Source: a virus. Taken from it: DNA of 43,064 nucleotides. Below, piece by piece: positions 42,502-43,064 of the stretch. Numbering within the stretch: position 1 is the stretch's first letter; each line of letters starts with the position of its first letter. Both the position numbers and the translations under genes were made by a program. Below the pieces are notes generated by a model. That model worked only from the letters and a program-made list of their open reading frames with translations, was not told the DNA's origin and made no database searches. The DNA is taken from positions 1 through 43,064 of IMG/VR virus record IMGVR_UViG_3300032307_000475. One strand, written 5' to 3'.

Positions 42502-42933
42502 ATGAAGACACAGTTACTTTGTACATTTACAACAAAAGGAGAATTACAAAATACTCTACAACAAATTAGAGAAACGTATCATATAGTGTATAATTACATA
42601 TATATTTTACAAAATAAATCTAATTTGGATGAGTTGTTTATTACATACAATATAGATACAGCATTCCAACCGGATACTCCGTTGGAAAATACAATCCTAA
42701 TACATAGAAAAAAGGAATCTAATTCACTTTATACTATTAACGCCTTAAACGAATTGGTTAAGGAAGAAAATGGTGGTGTGTTGGACACTTCTTTTGTCAT
42801 TAATTGGCAAAAATTTAAGAATTCAATCATATTAACAAATGCGGAAGGTACTAAGAAAATTCAGACAAGAGTTTTTGAAGTAATGTCATTTGGTGAAGCT
42901 GAAACAAATAACGATAAAAATAGTGAGGGATAA
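42502..42933 (+). CDS. Protein of unknown function (143 aa)
   Basis: Start ATG 42502 is preceded by the purine run aaaaaaagagg, the best SD-like sequence in the window. The protein begins with a strand-helix-strand pattern: LLCTFTTKGELQNTLQQI, then YNYIYILQN. It continues with DELFITYNI, ILIHRKKESNSLYTINALNELV, a segment VINWQKFKNSIILTN and an acidic tail. Helix-strand alternation suggests a compact alpha/beta fold, but I recognise no family. The TINALNELV...INWQ pattern reminds me of short phage proteins of the T4-like group. Function unknown. Confidence 0.6.
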   Translation: MKTQLLCTFTTKGELQNTLQQIRETYHIVYNYIYILQNKSNLDELFITYNIDTAFQPDTPLENTILIHRKKESNSLYTINALNELVKEENGGVLDTSFVINWQKFKNSIILTNAEGTKKIQTRVFEVMSFGEAETNNDKNSEG

Positions 42934-42940
42934 TTAAAAA

Positions 42941-43064
42941 ATGTTTATACCAAATCATTTACATTTGCTTGTAAAAGGATATATAAAAACACCACCACAA
43001 ACCGAAAACGTATTAAACGAGTGGTTTAGAAAATTAGTTACTAAAGTAGGAATGAAAGTAGTAG
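42941..43064 (+). CDS. 5' part of a gene, possibly S-adenosylmethionine decarboxylase-like (3' truncated)
   Basis: ATG 42941 follows the preceding stop by 7 nt, and 41 residues are visible before the window ends. The start (HLHLLVKGYIKTPPQ, then NEWFRKLVTKVGMKVV) resembles the N-terminus of short phage AdoMet decarboxylase-like proteins: HL-x-[IL]-x-G, then PP, then a W-x-x-x-L-V-x-K-[IV]-x-M-K motif. The catalytic region, which contains the pyruvoyl-forming Ser or the conserved His, lies outside the window, so this is a lead only. A polyamine role would be plausible, since other phages carry such genes. Confidence 0.4.
   Translation, partial: MFIPNHLHLLVKGYIKTPPQTENVLNEWFRKLVTKVGMKVV

Overview
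The window is a contiguous, AT-rich stretch of a tailed-phage genome. All recognised genes are on the + strand and tightly packed. The morphogenesis genes are of the contractile (T4-like myovirus) type: tail sheath, tail tube, gp26/gp51-like baseplate chaperone genes, tape measure, a gp48/gp54-like tube-baseplate protein, a gp53/LysM-like wedge protein and a gp27-like hub. The host is probably a member of the Bacteroidota. The two promoters flanking the tmRNA gene match the Bacteroidota consensus TTTG-N20-TAnnTTTG exactly, gene starts mostly lack Shine-Dalgarno sequences, and a DUF285/BspA-type surface-repeat protein is present.

Layout. 1-22952 is an adhesion and virion-surface block. It starts with the end of a structural gene, followed by a 310-aa structural protein, a 3463-aa fibre, a PKD + DUF285 repeat protein, a probable tail-assembly chaperone, two small beta-rich proteins, a 2574-aa fibre ending in an S74 self-cleaving chaperone, and three small unknowns. 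Both giant fibres carry long G-S-S/G-T-S triplet tracts. 23080-35630 is the tail and baseplate block. 35631-36119 is the only long stretch without a protein gene; it holds a complete phage-borne tmRNA with its own host-type promoter and terminator. 36120-43064 carries a small divergent family A DNA polymerase, an exported DNA/RNA endonuclease, a 1462-aa multidomain protein (ParB-like and TraB/EreA-like motifs), a small unknown and the start of a possible AdoMet decarboxylase-like gene.

Regulation. Apart from the two gaps flanking the tmRNA gene, every intergenic gap of about 28 nt or more contains the octamer TATTTATA, usually 22-39 nt before the next start codon and in three cases directly after a terminator. 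I infer this is the late promoter element of this phage; it is the reverse complement of the T4 late promoter TATAAATA. The tmRNA and polymerase genes instead have host-type promoters. This suggests a two-class transcription programme: host sigma for the tmRNA/polymerase pair and a phage-specific factor for virion genes.

Most functional calls come from recognising motifs by eye; no database search was run. The points most worth checking are the octamer system, the tmRNA, a likely +1 (or -2) frameshift joining the gp26-like and gp51-like frames, the TraB/ParB multidomain protein, and the cupredoxin-like domains inside the first fibre.
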